DNA of 64,000 nt from DATGZX01 sp035296965 (GTDB taxonomy: Bacteria; Planctomycetota; Planctomycetia; Gemmatales; Gemmataceae): positions 1-64,000 of the forward strand of contig DATGZX010000183.1 in assembly GCA_035296965.1 (NCBI GenBank), in the 5' to 3' direction. Below the pieces are notes generated by a model, which did not search any database, was not told the DNA's origin, and saw only the letters and a program-made list of their open reading frames with translations. Below are positions 53,757 through 63,089 of the stretch, piece by piece; the stretch's first letter is position 1; every line of letters starts with the position of its first letter. The position numbers and the translations under genes were made by a program.

Positions 53757-55250
53757 ATGGCAAAAAAACTCTACATCGAAACGGTCGGCTGCCAGATGAA
53801 CGTGCTCGACAGCGAGCTCGTTGTGGGCAGTCTGCGCCGGCACGGCTATCAACTTATCCACGACCCGATGGAAGCCGACGTCATCCTCTTCAACACGTGC
53901 AGCGTGCGCCAGCATGCCGAGGACAAGATTTACAGCGCGCTTGGCAAACTGCGTGGGCACAAGCAGCGGCATCCGAGCAAGATCGTCGGCGTGCTTGGCT
54001 GCATGGCTCAGAAGGACCAAGAGCTGGTGCGCAGGCGGGCGCCGCACGTCGATATTGTCTGCGGCACCGGGCAACTGGCGCGTCTGCATGAGCTGATCGA
54101 AGAAGTCGAGCGCACCGGCAAGCCGCAGCTTGCCCTAAGTCTGGACCGCAAGGGAGCATCACGCCCGGAAGTCGAACGCAGCTTCGAGAGCTACGATCCG
54201 TTGCGCGATCCGTCCATGCGGCCCTCGCGCTTTCAGGCATACGTGCGCATCATGATCGGCTGCGACAAGTTTTGTACGTATTGCATCGTGCCGCAAGTGC
54301 GCGGCCCCGAGCAAAGCCGGCATCCGGAGCAGATCGCCGCCGAGGTTCGCCAACTGGCCGACGAAGGCTGCAAAGAGGTAACGCTCCTGGGTCAAACGGT
54401 GAACAGCTATAAATACGACCTGGGCGACGGCCGGCGTTGCCATCTTTCTGATCTGCTTGCCCGCATCTACGACACGGCTGGCGTCGAGCGCATCAAGTTT
54501 ATCACGAACTTCCCGCGCGACATGAGCGACGACCTTCTGGATGCCGTTCGCGAGCTGCCGAAAGTCAGCCCTTATCTCCACGTGCCCGCTCAGTCGGGAT
54601 GCAACGATGTCTTGAAGCGGATGAAGCGCGTCTACACGGTCGAGTACTATCGTGAGATGCTCGCCCGCTGCCGGGAGCGAGTGCCCGGAGTTTCCGTCAG
54701 CAGTGACTTCATTGTTGGTTTTTGCGGCGAGACCGAGGAATCGTTCCAGCGCACTTGTGACCTGGTTGCTTCCGCGGGTTTCAAGAACAGTTACATTTTC
54801 AAATACAGTCCAAGACCGGGCACGAAAGGCGACGAGCTCTTCGCCGACGACATCAGCGAGGAAGTGAAGAAACGGCGGAACAACGACCTGTTGGCGATCC
54901 AAAACAAAGTCAGTCTGGCAGATCACCAAAAACGTGTCGGCGAAACGGTAGAAGTCTTGGTAGAGGGACCGAGCAAGACCGCCCTCAAACAACATCAGGC
55001 CAGTGGGCCAATACAGCTGACGGGGCGAACTCCGACGGATCACATCGTCGTCTTCGAAGGCAACGAACGGCTTGCCGGCCGGACGGTGCAGGTAGCCATC
55101 GAAGAGGCCACCGCGTTTACCTTGTTCGGGACGGTCGTCACGAGGGAAAGCATTGGAGTTGCCATGCCGCGCGGCCCCGTCCCAGAACCGCCACACGAAC
55201 GTACATCGGGGGAGACGCATCGAATAAGTTTGCCGCTGCTCATGGCTTAA
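53757..55250 (+). CDS. miaB: tRNA-2-methylthio-N6-isopentenyladenosine synthase MiaB
   Basis: 497 residues. A radical SAM methylthiotransferase acting at A37 of tRNAs that read UNN codons. The N-terminal UPF0004 domain has cluster ligands Cys12 (ETVGCQMN), Cys48 (FNTCSVR) and Cys82 (VLGCMAQ). The radical SAM cluster ligands are Cys169, Cys173 and Cys176 in GCDKFCTYC. SSDFIVGFCGETEESF and YSPRPGT follow, then the C-terminal TRAM domain (GETVEVLVEGPSK). The 50-residue tail after TRAM is a little longer than usual. Confidence 0.95.
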   Translation: MAKKLYIETVGCQMNVLDSELVVGSLRRHGYQLIHDPMEADVILFNTCSVRQHAEDKIYSALGKLRGHKQRHPSKIVGVLGCMAQKDQELVRRRAPHVDIVCGTGQLARLHELIEEVERTGKPQLALSLDRKGASRPEVERSFESYDPLRDPSMRPSRFQAYVRIMIGCDKFCTYCIVPQVRGPEQSRHPEQIAAEVRQLADEGCKEVTLLGQTVNSYKYDLGDGRRCHLSDLLARIYDTAGVERIKFITNFPRDMSDDLLDAVRELPKVSPYLHVPAQSGCNDVLKRMKRVYTVEYYREMLARCRERVPGVSVSSDFIVGFCGETEESFQRTCDLVASAGFKNSYIFKYSPRPGTKGDELFADDISEEVKKRRNNDLLAIQNKVSLADHQKRVGETVEVLVEGPSKTALKQHQASGPIQLTGRTPTDHIVVFEGNERLAGRTVQVAIEEATAFTLFGTVVTRESIGVAMPRGPVPEPPHERTSGETHRISLPLLMA

Positions 55251-55361
55251 GTACTTTGATGCCATCGGTACCATTCCAAAAAACTAAAATGGCAGAGGTC
55301 AAGACCGCAATCTTGGAGGCCCTGGACCTGACGTAAACTCCACCCAACCGTCTGCTTGCTC

Positions 55362-58300
55362 ATGCAACTCGACCATTTGCGCCGCTGTTTAGAAGAGTTC
55401 GAAGCCTCCCGTGCGCTGCTGCAAAACTGGAATCTGCGCGATCTCGAGCGTGGCTGGCGCAACCTGGCCCATCTTGCCGACGCGATAGGCCCCGATGCCC
55501 TGCGCGAGCTGTGCCATCCCCTCGGCCGGCTGCTACCGCGCTGTGCGGATCCGGACATGGCCTTGAACAATTTCGAGCGTTTCCTCGCCAACCCGGCCGG
55601 GGCCAGTCAATTGCCGACGCTGCTGGAAGCGCGGGCGCGCAGCCTCGAAACTCTCTTACAGCTTCTGAGCACCAGCCAGTTCTTTAGCGACCTGCTCGTT
55701 GCCAATCCCGATTACCTCGATATGCTCCGCGTACCTTTGCGGCGCAGCCCGAGCCCCAAGGAGTTGCACGATCACCTGCAGACGGAGGTCGATGCAGCGT
55801 TCGAGGACTCGGCGGTGCTGCGTGTCTTTCGCCGGTTTCGTCAGCGGCAGACCTTGCGCATCGGCACGAACGACATCATTCGCGATCGGCCTCTCGAGGA
55901 AATCACGCGCGACATTTCGCGCGTAGCGGAAGCATCGCTCGAGGTGGCCCTGGCGACGGCGTTGCACCAGGTGGGCAGCCGCTTCGGCCAGCCGCACGCG
56001 CTGAGCGGTCAAGCTGCGCGCTGTGTCATTCTCGCGTTCGGCAAACTCGGCGGCGAGGAACTCAATTACAGCAGCGACATCGATTTGATGTTTCTCTACG
56101 ACGAAGAAGGAATCACGCGTGGCCCACGCATTACCAGCATCAGCAACGAGGAGTTCTTCGGCCGAGTCGTCGGCGAGGTCGTGCGTTTCCTCTCTGCCCA
56201 CACCGATCGCGGCCAGGCGTACCGCGTCGATCTCCGGCTCCGGCCCGAAGGCCATCGCGGTCCGCTTGCCAGAACACTCGCCAGCACGCTCTCCTATTAC
56301 GACACGCTCGGGCGCACGTGGGAGCGGCAGGCGCTGATCAAGCTGCGGCCGGTGGCAGGCGACCGCAAGCTTGGAGAGACCTTTCTTCAGGCCATCGAGC
56401 CGTTCGTCTACCGCAAGTATCTCAGCTTCGCCGAGATCAACGAAATCAAAGCGATCAAACGTCGGATTGAGCACAAGGCAGGACAAGCAGGCACGAGCGA
56501 CACGGACGTCAAGACCGGCCACGGCGGCATTCGCGACATTGAGTTTGCTATTCAATTCCTGCAGCTCTTGAACGGCGGCGATCTGCCCGAGGTCCGCCAG
56601 CGCAATACCCTGCTGGCCATGCAGGCGCTCGAGAAGGCCGGCTGCCTGAACGACCAGGAATACCACATCCTCGACGACGCCTACCGCTTTCTGCGCAAGA
56701 CCGAGCACCGCCTGCAACTGCTATTCGACCTGCAAACCCACCGGCTGCCAGGCGGCGAAGAGGAACTGCGCAAGCTTGCTCTGCGCATGGGGTATCATAC
56801 TGAGCACAAATGGGAGCATCGAACGACCCAGGGCGCAGGGGACGATACTCTCGCACACTCGCAGCCTGATGGAGGCCCAGTCCAACTCGATCCTCTCGGC
56901 GCGTTCATGAACGACTATCGGGAGAAGACAAATCTCGATCGCCGCATTCTCGACCACTTGCTCCACGACACTTTCCAGGGAGAGGATGGACAGGCCGAAC
57001 CGGAGTCCGACCTGATCCTCGACACCCTTCCCGACCCGGAGACGATCAAATCCGTCCTGGGCCGCTATCCCTTCCGCGACGTGTACGGCGCATACCAGAA
57101 CTTGAGCCTGCTCGCTCAAGAAGCAGTCCCCTTCCTGTCTGCACGGCGTTGCCGGCATTTTCTTGCCAGCATCGCGCCATCGCTGCTGCGCGCCCTGGCG
57201 GAAACGCCTGACCCGGACATGGCCCTGGTGAATTTGGAAAAAGTGACGGCGTCCTTAGGCGCCAAATCCGTTCTTTGGGAGTTGTTCAGCTTCAATCCGC
57301 CCAGTCTGAAGCTCTATGTAGACCTTTGCGCCTGGAGTCAGTTCCTGTCGGAAATCCTCATCAGCAACCCGGGGATGATCGACGAGCTGCTGGACAGCTT
57401 GGTGCTCAATCAACCACGCACCGCGGCAGAGTTGCACCGAGAATTGGCCGAGTTGTGTCGCGGTGCTGCAGATCCAGAACCGATCTTGCACAGCTTCCAG
57501 TACAAAGAGTTGCTCCGCATCGGCGTGCGCGACATCCTCGGCAAAGACACGCTCCAGGCCACGACTGCCGCCCTCAGTGATCTGGCCGAAGTCTTGTTGG
57601 TGCAGATCGCCCACCTGCAGGAGCCTGTGCTGGCCAAGCGCCTGGGTGTGCCCTATCTCGCGGAAGGGCCTCGCATTGGCGAACCGAGCCGCTTCGTTTT
57701 GCTGGCGCTGGGGAAACTGGGCGGCCGCGAGATGAGCTACCATAGCGATCTCGATTTGATCGTGATTTACGAGGGCGACGGGCGGACCGGGCCCCCCGGC
57801 GGCGCGAGCCGCTTCGACCGCTACGATCTCACGGACAATTTCCACTTCTTCACCGAGCTGGCCCAGCGCATCATTCGCATGACGAGCTTCCTTGGCCCCA
57901 TGGGCCGCCTATATCAAGTCGATATGAGATTGCGGCCGACGGGAAAGTCCGGCAGCCTGGTGATTCCGCTGACCGAATTCCGCCGCTACTACGAGACGGG
58001 CGGAGGCCAGCTTTGGGAAAGACAAGCTTTGACGCGGGGCCGCGTGGTTTATGGGGACAGCGAATTCGCCGGCCAGGTCATGGAAGCGGTGGAACAGGGA
58101 GCCTATAGCTTGCCTTGGGAGCCCAGGCTAGCGGACGAAATTCGCGAGATGCGCGAGCGCCTCGAAGCGAGCCGCAGCGAACGCAACGTAAAACGCGGCT
58201 TCGGCGGCATCGTTGATGTCGAATTCCTGGTGCAGCTTTTCCAACTGAAGTATGGTCGGCAAACACCGGTCCTACGCACCACAAACACTTGGGATGTCCT

Positions 58301-58607
58301 CAAGGCACTACGGACCTCCGACCTTCTTACCGAGAACGAATACGCAACGCTGCACGCAGGGTACGAATTCTTGCGTTTGGTCGAAAGCCGCCTCCGTATC
58401 GTCCACAACTTGTCGCTCGAAGAATTGCCGCAGAAACCCGAGGACCTGGAAAAGCTCGCACGGCGACTCGGGTTTGAGGAGACCGCTCACGAAAGGGCGG
58501 CCGGAGAATTCCTGGCGGAATTGGAGCGTCACACCAGTCAGATTCGAGAGCTGTTTCTGCAACTCGTCAACCGCGAGCGCGCCACTCTGAACGCAAACCG
58601 AGAATAG
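55362..58607 (+). CDS. glnE: Glutamine synthetase adenylyltransferase / deadenylase GlnE
   Basis: 1081 residues from ATG 55362 (a TTG lies two codons upstream). GlnE adds and removes AMP on glutamine synthetase and so links nitrogen status to its activity. Both nucleotidyltransferase halves have the metal motif: SSDIDLMFLYD with Asp239/Asp241 (removal) and HSDLDLIVIYEGD with Asp796/Asp798 (addition). Other conserved pieces are AYRVDLRLRPEGHRGPLA, GHGGIRDIEFAIQFLQL, VDMRLRPTGKSGSLVIPL and GFGGIVDVEFLVQLFQL. It is longer than the E. coli enzyme, partly from an insertion around residues 480-525 (THKWEH-like, then a Gly/Asp-rich stretch). Confidence 0.95.
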   Translation: MQLDHLRRCLEEFEASRALLQNWNLRDLERGWRNLAHLADAIGPDALRELCHPLGRLLPRCADPDMALNNFERFLANPAGASQLPTLLEARARSLETLLQLLSTSQFFSDLLVANPDYLDMLRVPLRRSPSPKELHDHLQTEVDAAFEDSAVLRVFRRFRQRQTLRIGTNDIIRDRPLEEITRDISRVAEASLEVALATALHQVGSRFGQPHALSGQAARCVILAFGKLGGEELNYSSDIDLMFLYDEEGITRGPRITSISNEEFFGRVVGEVVRFLSAHTDRGQAYRVDLRLRPEGHRGPLARTLASTLSYYDTLGRTWERQALIKLRPVAGDRKLGETFLQAIEPFVYRKYLSFAEINEIKAIKRRIEHKAGQAGTSDTDVKTGHGGIRDIEFAIQFLQLLNGGDLPEVRQRNTLLAMQALEKAGCLNDQEYHILDDAYRFLRKTEHRLQLLFDLQTHRLPGGEEELRKLALRMGYHTEHKWEHRTTQGAGDDTLAHSQPDGGPVQLDPLGAFMNDYREKTNLDRRILDHLLHDTFQGEDGQAEPESDLILDTLPDPETIKSVLGRYPFRDVYGAYQNLSLLAQEAVPFLSARRCRHFLASIAPSLLRALAETPDPDMALVNLEKVTASLGAKSVLWELFSFNPPSLKLYVDLCAWSQFLSEILISNPGMIDELLDSLVLNQPRTAAELHRELAELCRGAADPEPILHSFQYKELLRIGVRDILGKDTLQATTAALSDLAEVLLVQIAHLQEPVLAKRLGVPYLAEGPRIGEPSRFVLLALGKLGGREMSYHSDLDLIVIYEGDGRTGPPGGASRFDRYDLTDNFHFFTELAQRIIRMTSFLGPMGRLYQVDMRLRPTGKSGSLVIPLTEFRRYYETGGGQLWERQALTRGRVVYGDSEFAGQVMEAVEQGAYSLPWEPRLADEIREMRERLEASRSERNVKRGFGGIVDVEFLVQLFQLKYGRQTPVLRTTNTWDVLKALRTSDLLTENEYATLHAGYEFLRLVESRLRIVHNLSLEELPQKPEDLEKLARRLGFEETAHERAAGEFLAELERHTSQIRELFLQLVNRERATLNANRE

Positions 58608-58742
58608 AAGGAGTCGGCGGCGCAACCAACCGTTTTTTTGCGGGACAACCATTTGACTTCGCCCGCTCGTCATGGTACGACAGTCGCAACCTGCTTCGCC
58701 TGTGACGGTTGCGCACTCGCTAACTCTCCGGAGAGATTCTCG

Positions 58743-60563
58743 ATGGGCAAGTTGAATGACAAGATCCTGTTTTGGGCCAGCTTCCTCACGCTGATTGCTG
58801 CGGGAATGGGGGCGTCGATCCGTGGCGATATTTTGAACGACTGGGGCACGCAGTTCGGCTTTACGCAGTCCGAACTGGGCACGATATCGGGCATGGCACT
58901 GATGGGCTTCGGGGTGACGATCATTGGTTTCAGCTTCTTTGCCGATACGCTGGGGTACGGCAAGCTTATGGTAGTTGCGTTTCTTTTGCATGCCGGTGCG
59001 GTGCTCCTTACTCTTGCTGCGCCGTTCGCCTACCGTTCGCTTGGCAGGGACGGCGCCTATAATTGTTTGTACCTGGGGCAGCTGCTCTTCTCCTTCGGCA
59101 ACGGCACCTGCGAGGCCGTCATCAACCCGCTGACAGCCACGCTCTTTCCCAAAAATAAGACGCACTGGCTTAATATCTTGCACGCGGGGTGGCCGGGCGG
59201 CCTCGTACTTGGAAGCCTTGTCAGCATCGGTATCAGCTCCCTGGGGGATATCGGCTTTATAGCGCGATGGGGTATTCCAGTCTGGATGTTGCGGTGGAGC
59301 ATTGTCCTCGCTCCAGTGCTTCTCTATGGCCTGCTCATGCTTGGTCGCAGTTTCCCCACGTCCGAGGCCAAGGAGCAAGGTGTCAAGCTGCCAGAGATGA
59401 TGTCGCAAGTCGGCCAAATCGGCGCCGCCATTGCTGCCTTCCTTATCGGACTCTGGTTTACGACAGCGATAGTTCCTGCGCTGGCTCATGGCCTGGGGCT
59501 CTCCGACTGGTTGACCAAATCGCTGGCCAATTGGCTTGGGTGGGCGGCCGCAGTTGTCCTGTGGTTAGCCTTTGGGTCTATCACACGCTTCAAACTGGGT
59601 TTCTGGTTGCTTGGCTTCCTGTACGTCATCCACGCGATGGTCGGCTATGTCGAGCTGGGAACGGATAACTGGATCCAGGACATTGGCAAGGTCGTCCTGA
59701 ACAACCGGATCGCCTCGAACGCGGCTTTCATGTGGACGAACATTTTGATGTTCATCCTTCGTTTTTTCGCAGGGCCCATCGTTCATAAGATCTCGCCTGT
59801 TGGTTTGCTATTTTGCAGTGCCGTGGTTGGCACAGGCGGACTGCTGCTGCTCGGGCTCCCAATGATGAGCACCATACCCCTCTGGTTCGTTGCCGTGACC
59901 ATTTACGGGATCGGGAAGACGTTTTATTGGCCAACCATGCTCGGTGTGATTTCAGAGCGCTTCCCGCGTGGTGGAGCTCTGGCATTAGGATTCAGCGGCG
60001 GTGTGGGCATGCTGTCCGCCGGTCTCCTGGGCGCACCGCTCATTGGCTATAGCCAGGATTATGCCGCAACCCGCCAGTTGGAGAAAGAAAGTATTTCGAC
60101 TTATGAACGCTACAAATCGGCGGACAAGAAGGAAACCTCATCGTTCCTGCCTAAGATTGCCGGGTTGGATAACGGCAAGGTGGGTGTCTTGATGAATTAC
60201 GAGGCCAACAAGGAGGAAGCGAAGGGCGGAACACCGAAGGTGCTGGACCTTCAAGTCGATCTCGAACGCCTCCGCAAACAAGGAAGACCGGCCGAAGAGC
60301 TGGAAAAGCGCTTGCAGTGGTGGGAGACCGAGGGGCTACCCAACGCTGATAAGGACTACCTCCTGGTCAAGGATGCGCAAATAGATGGCGGCAAGACGGC
60401 CTTCACCTGGACGGCCGCAGTCCCAGCCATGATGGCTGTTTGCTACTTGATCCTGCTCGTCTATTTCCGCATGGTGGGCGGCTACAAAGCCGAGGTCTTG
60501 ATCGGCCACGCCGCCGATGACGAAGAATTTACCGGCGGCACTGTCGGCCCTGGTGAAGGGTGA
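58743..60563 (+). CDS. MFS transporter with a large hydrophilic insert before the last helix
   Basis: 606 residues from ATG 58743 (GGAGAG upstream). About twelve membrane helices, including ILFWASFLTLIAAGMGASI, TISGMALMGFGVTIIGFSFF, LVLGSLVSIGISSLGDI, FWLLGFLYVIHAMVGYV, LLLLGLPMMSTIPLWFVAV and MLSAGLLGAPLIGYSQ. GNGTCEAVINPLTATLFP, ILHAGWPGGLVLG and GKTFYWPTMLGVISERFP are conserved in related putative sugar transporters. An unusual soluble segment of about 110 residues (ESISTYERYKSADKKETSS through ENADKDYLL-like sequence) separates the last two helices. Substrate unknown. A terminator hairpin follows. Confidence 0.82.
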   Translation: MGKLNDKILFWASFLTLIAAGMGASIRGDILNDWGTQFGFTQSELGTISGMALMGFGVTIIGFSFFADTLGYGKLMVVAFLLHAGAVLLTLAAPFAYRSLGRDGAYNCLYLGQLLFSFGNGTCEAVINPLTATLFPKNKTHWLNILHAGWPGGLVLGSLVSIGISSLGDIGFIARWGIPVWMLRWSIVLAPVLLYGLLMLGRSFPTSEAKEQGVKLPEMMSQVGQIGAAIAAFLIGLWFTTAIVPALAHGLGLSDWLTKSLANWLGWAAAVVLWLAFGSITRFKLGFWLLGFLYVIHAMVGYVELGTDNWIQDIGKVVLNNRIASNAAFMWTNILMFILRFFAGPIVHKISPVGLLFCSAVVGTGGLLLLGLPMMSTIPLWFVAVTIYGIGKTFYWPTMLGVISERFPRGGALALGFSGGVGMLSAGLLGAPLIGYSQDYAATRQLEKESISTYERYKSADKKETSSFLPKIAGLDNGKVGVLMNYEANKEEAKGGTPKVLDLQVDLERLRKQGRPAEELEKRLQWWETEGLPNADKDYLLVKDAQIDGGKTAFTWTAAVPAMMAVCYLILLVYFRMVGGYKAEVLIGHAADDEEFTGGTVGPGEG

Positions 60564-60626
60564 CCCCGCCGCGCCGGTTCCGGGGCACGTGGGAGGTTTG
60601 CTATAATTGCTCCAAGTGCCCTGTCG

Positions 60627-60661
60627 CAATCCGGGCAGCCTTTCCAGGGCTGCCCGGATTG
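60627..60661 (+). terminator. Terminator hairpin after the MFS gene
   Basis: CAATCCGGGCAGCC (60627-60640) pairs with GGCTGCCCGGATTG (60648-60661) across a short loop, followed by CTTGAAG. The stem is strong but the T-run is poor. A TATAAT-like hexamer at 60602-60607 has no good -35 partner. Confidence 0.55.
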
Positions 60662-60690
60662 CTTGAAGTCATTAGCCGGCAAGGAGCGGG

Positions 60691-61473
60691 ATGCAGAGGC
60701 AACGCACGTTTACTTTTCTCGGCACCGGCACATCGGTCGGAGTTCCGATGGTCGGTTGCGACTGCGGGGTGTGCCGGTCGACCGACCCACGCAACCAGCG
60801 CTATCGTTGCTCCGTACTGATCGCGGCACCGCAGGGCAATATCTTGATCGACACGTCGCCGGAGCTGCGCTTGCAGCTTCTTCGCGCCAAGGTGCATGCC
60901 GTGCATGCCGTCCTGTTCACGCATTACCATGCCGACCACCTTTTCGGCCTGGATGATGTGCGTCCCTTATGCCGCTACCTGGGTGGGCCGATGCCTTTGT
61001 ATTGCACGGGCGAGGTGGAGGACAAAATCCGCGAAGCCTTTTCCTATGCATTTGCCCGCGACGCCGATTTGCTGCCAGCCGGCTACGTTCCCAAGCTGGC
61101 CATTCAGCCTATTTCTGAGCAACCGTTTACGGTCCTCGGCCAGCGCGTCGTGCCGATTCCATTGTTGCATTCCCGCTTCAACGTTTTTGGCTTCCGCATC
61201 GACGACGTTGCCTATTGCACAGACGTGAACCGCATCCCGGATCGGAGCTGGCCGCTGCTGGAGGGGGTGCGGGTCCTGATTCTGGATGCCTTGCGTCCGA
61301 AGCCGCATCCCGGACACTTGAGTATCGACGAGGCGCTCGCGATCATCGCTCGCCTCAAGCCGGCCCGGGCTTATCTGACGCACATGGGCCACGAGGTGGA
61401 CCACGAGACGACCAACCGGCAGCTGCCGCGGGGCGTCGAGCTTGCCTACGACGGATTGCAATTCGAGTTCTGA
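60691..61473 (+). CDS. MBL-fold phosphodiesterase-like hydrolase (PhnP-like)
   Basis: 260 residues. The metal-binding THYHADHLFGLDD has His78, His80, Asp82 and His83. The N-terminal FLGTGTSVGVPMVGCDCGVC and RYRCSVLI are the signature of PhnP-type proteins, whose CxC-xxC cysteines bind a structural zinc. Further ligands are in LHSRFNVFGF, YCTDVNRIP and LTHMGHEVDHE. A cyclic phosphodiester is a likely kind of substrate; no phn genes are present. AAGGAG stands four bases before the ATG. Thirteen bases separate it from the next gene, so co-transcription is likely. Confidence 0.88.
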   Translation: MQRQRTFTFLGTGTSVGVPMVGCDCGVCRSTDPRNQRYRCSVLIAAPQGNILIDTSPELRLQLLRAKVHAVHAVLFTHYHADHLFGLDDVRPLCRYLGGPMPLYCTGEVEDKIREAFSYAFARDADLLPAGYVPKLAIQPISEQPFTVLGQRVVPIPLLHSRFNVFGFRIDDVAYCTDVNRIPDRSWPLLEGVRVLILDALRPKPHPGHLSIDEALAIIARLKPARAYLTHMGHEVDHETTNRQLPRGVELAYDGLQFEF

Positions 61474-61485
61474 AGAGCATCGGCC

Positions 61486-62931
61486 ATGATCACACCTCCC
61501 GCGCAACTACGCGACAAGCTTCGCGAATTCGGCCAGGAACATGTTCTCGCCTGGTGGGATCGCCTGAGCGACAGCGAACGCCAGGCATCGATCGAGCAAC
61601 TGCGCTCCATCGATCTCGCGCTGCTCCGCCGGCTCTACCAGCAGCGCGATCAAGGGCATCCGCTGCCCCAGCCCGAGCGCATTGCCCCAGTCCCGGTTGC
61701 CCGGCTCGATGCCACGGACGAAAGCACTCGTCAGGCCGGGGAACAGGCATTGCGCCGGGGTGAAGTTGCCGTGCTGGTCGTCGCGGGCGGACAGGGAAGC
61801 CGGTTAGGCCACGATGTGCCGAAGGGGATGTTCGAAGTTGGCCCGGTGTCGAACAAAAGCCTCTTCCAGATCCATGCGGAGAAAGTGCTTGCCCTGGGCC
61901 GGCGCTACGGCAAGTCGATCCTGTTTCTCGTCATGACCAGCCCGGCCACGGATGCCGAAACGAGGGCGTTTTTTGCGGACAATGGTAATTTCGGCCTGCC
62001 TTCCGAGGAGTTCCTTTTTTTCTGCCAGGGAACGATGCCAGCCCTGGACCTGGCAACGGGGAAGCTCCTGCTGGAACCACCCGGCTTGCTATTCCTCAGT
62101 CCTAACGGTCACGGCGGCAGTTTGATCGCTCTTGCGGACAGCGGCCTCCTCGATCAGTTGGTGCAGCGAGGCGTGCAGCAGGTATTTTATTTCCAGGTGG
62201 ACAATCCATTGGTCAAGGTGGCCGATCCGTTGTTCCTGGGACATCATCTGCGCAATGCTGCGGAAGTCTCCTCCAAAATCGTTCCCAAGGAAGGGCCGAT
62301 CGACAAGCTGGGCAACCTGGTCCTGATCGACGGACGCTGCAGCATGATTGAGTATTCGGACTTGCCGCATGACCTTGCACAACAAAGGGACGAGAACGGC
62401 CAACTGCGCATCTGGGCCGGCAGCCCCGCCATCCACATTTTTGCAGTCGATTTTTTGCGGAGGGCCACGCAGGGTGCCCTGCGTATCCCTTTCCATCTGG
62501 CGCGCAAGAAGGTACCCTACCTCGACGCCAATGGCGCACTCGTTCAGCCGGACCGGGAAAATGCCCTCAAGTTCGAGATGTTCATTTTTGATGTACTGCC
62601 CTTGGCCGAGCGCTGGACGGTTGTCGAAACGAGCCGGCGCGAGGAGTTCGCGCCGCTGAAGAACGCGACGGGGCCCGATTCTCCGGAAACCGTGCGCCAA
62701 GCAATCAGCAATCTCGCGGCCGATTGGCTCGAAAAGACAGGTGCGAAACCACCGCGCCGCTCCGACGGGAATGCTGCCATGGCTTTGGAGATCAGCCCTT
62801 TATACGCCTTGGATGCCGAGGAACTGGCCGCTAAAGTAAATGCCACGCTGCCGGTGAATGAGCCTCTGTACCTTGGCGATGCGCTGACAAGAAGAGAGGA
62901 TAAGGGCGAGAAAGTTAATCAATCATCGTGA
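61486..62931 (+). CDS. UTP-sugar-1-phosphate uridylyltransferase of the UAP1 type
   Basis: 481 residues. The UTP-binding motif VAGGQGSRLGHDVPKGMF at 99-116 and the following SLFQIHAEKVLALGRRYGK, VMTSPATDAETRAFF, LFLSPNGHGGSLIAL, VFYFQVDNPLVKVADPLFLG, SSKIVPKEGPIDKLGNLVLIDG and NALKFEMFIFDVLPLAERW follow eukaryotic UDP-N-acetylglucosamine pyrophosphorylase rather than bacterial GlmU or GalU. UDP-GlcNAc (or UDP-Glc) is the expected product, formed in the cytoplasm for envelope or polysaccharide synthesis. A guanylyltransferase gene for GDP-mannose lies just downstream. Confidence 0.9.
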   Translation: MITPPAQLRDKLREFGQEHVLAWWDRLSDSERQASIEQLRSIDLALLRRLYQQRDQGHPLPQPERIAPVPVARLDATDESTRQAGEQALRRGEVAVLVVAGGQGSRLGHDVPKGMFEVGPVSNKSLFQIHAEKVLALGRRYGKSILFLVMTSPATDAETRAFFADNGNFGLPSEEFLFFCQGTMPALDLATGKLLLEPPGLLFLSPNGHGGSLIALADSGLLDQLVQRGVQQVFYFQVDNPLVKVADPLFLGHHLRNAAEVSSKIVPKEGPIDKLGNLVLIDGRCSMIEYSDLPHDLAQQRDENGQLRIWAGSPAIHIFAVDFLRRATQGALRIPFHLARKKVPYLDANGALVQPDRENALKFEMFIFDVLPLAERWTVVETSRREEFAPLKNATGPDSPETVRQAISNLAADWLEKTGAKPPRRSDGNAAMALEISPLYALDAEELAAKVNATLPVNEPLYLGDALTRREDKGEKVNQSS

Positions 62932-62963
62932 CTATTGAGGACTGCGCCACCGATGCATCAAGC

Positions 62964-63019
62964 GGGTGCCATGCTTTCGTACTCGAAAGCATGCTTTGGA
63001 GTACCAAAGCATGGCACCC
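62964..63019. repeat. Palindromic element with 14-base arms
   Basis: GGGTGCCATGCTTT (62964-62977) pairs exactly with AAAGCATGGCACCC (63006-63019). The 28-base centre contains further inverted pieces (CGAAAGCATGC, TTTGGAGTACC). Not similar to families 1 or 2. It may be another mobile palindrome or a transcript-end hairpin. Confidence 0.75.
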
Positions 63020-63089
63020 ATTTCCTAATGGTGCATTAGCTGCGCAGCCTTCTATAGTCATCTTGTCAATTTCCAGGGAGTGGTAACGT

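Noticed and set aside
54159..55274. Open frame of 371 codons antisense to miaB
   Set aside because: Shadow of miaB, whose cluster cysteines and domains are complete on the other strand.
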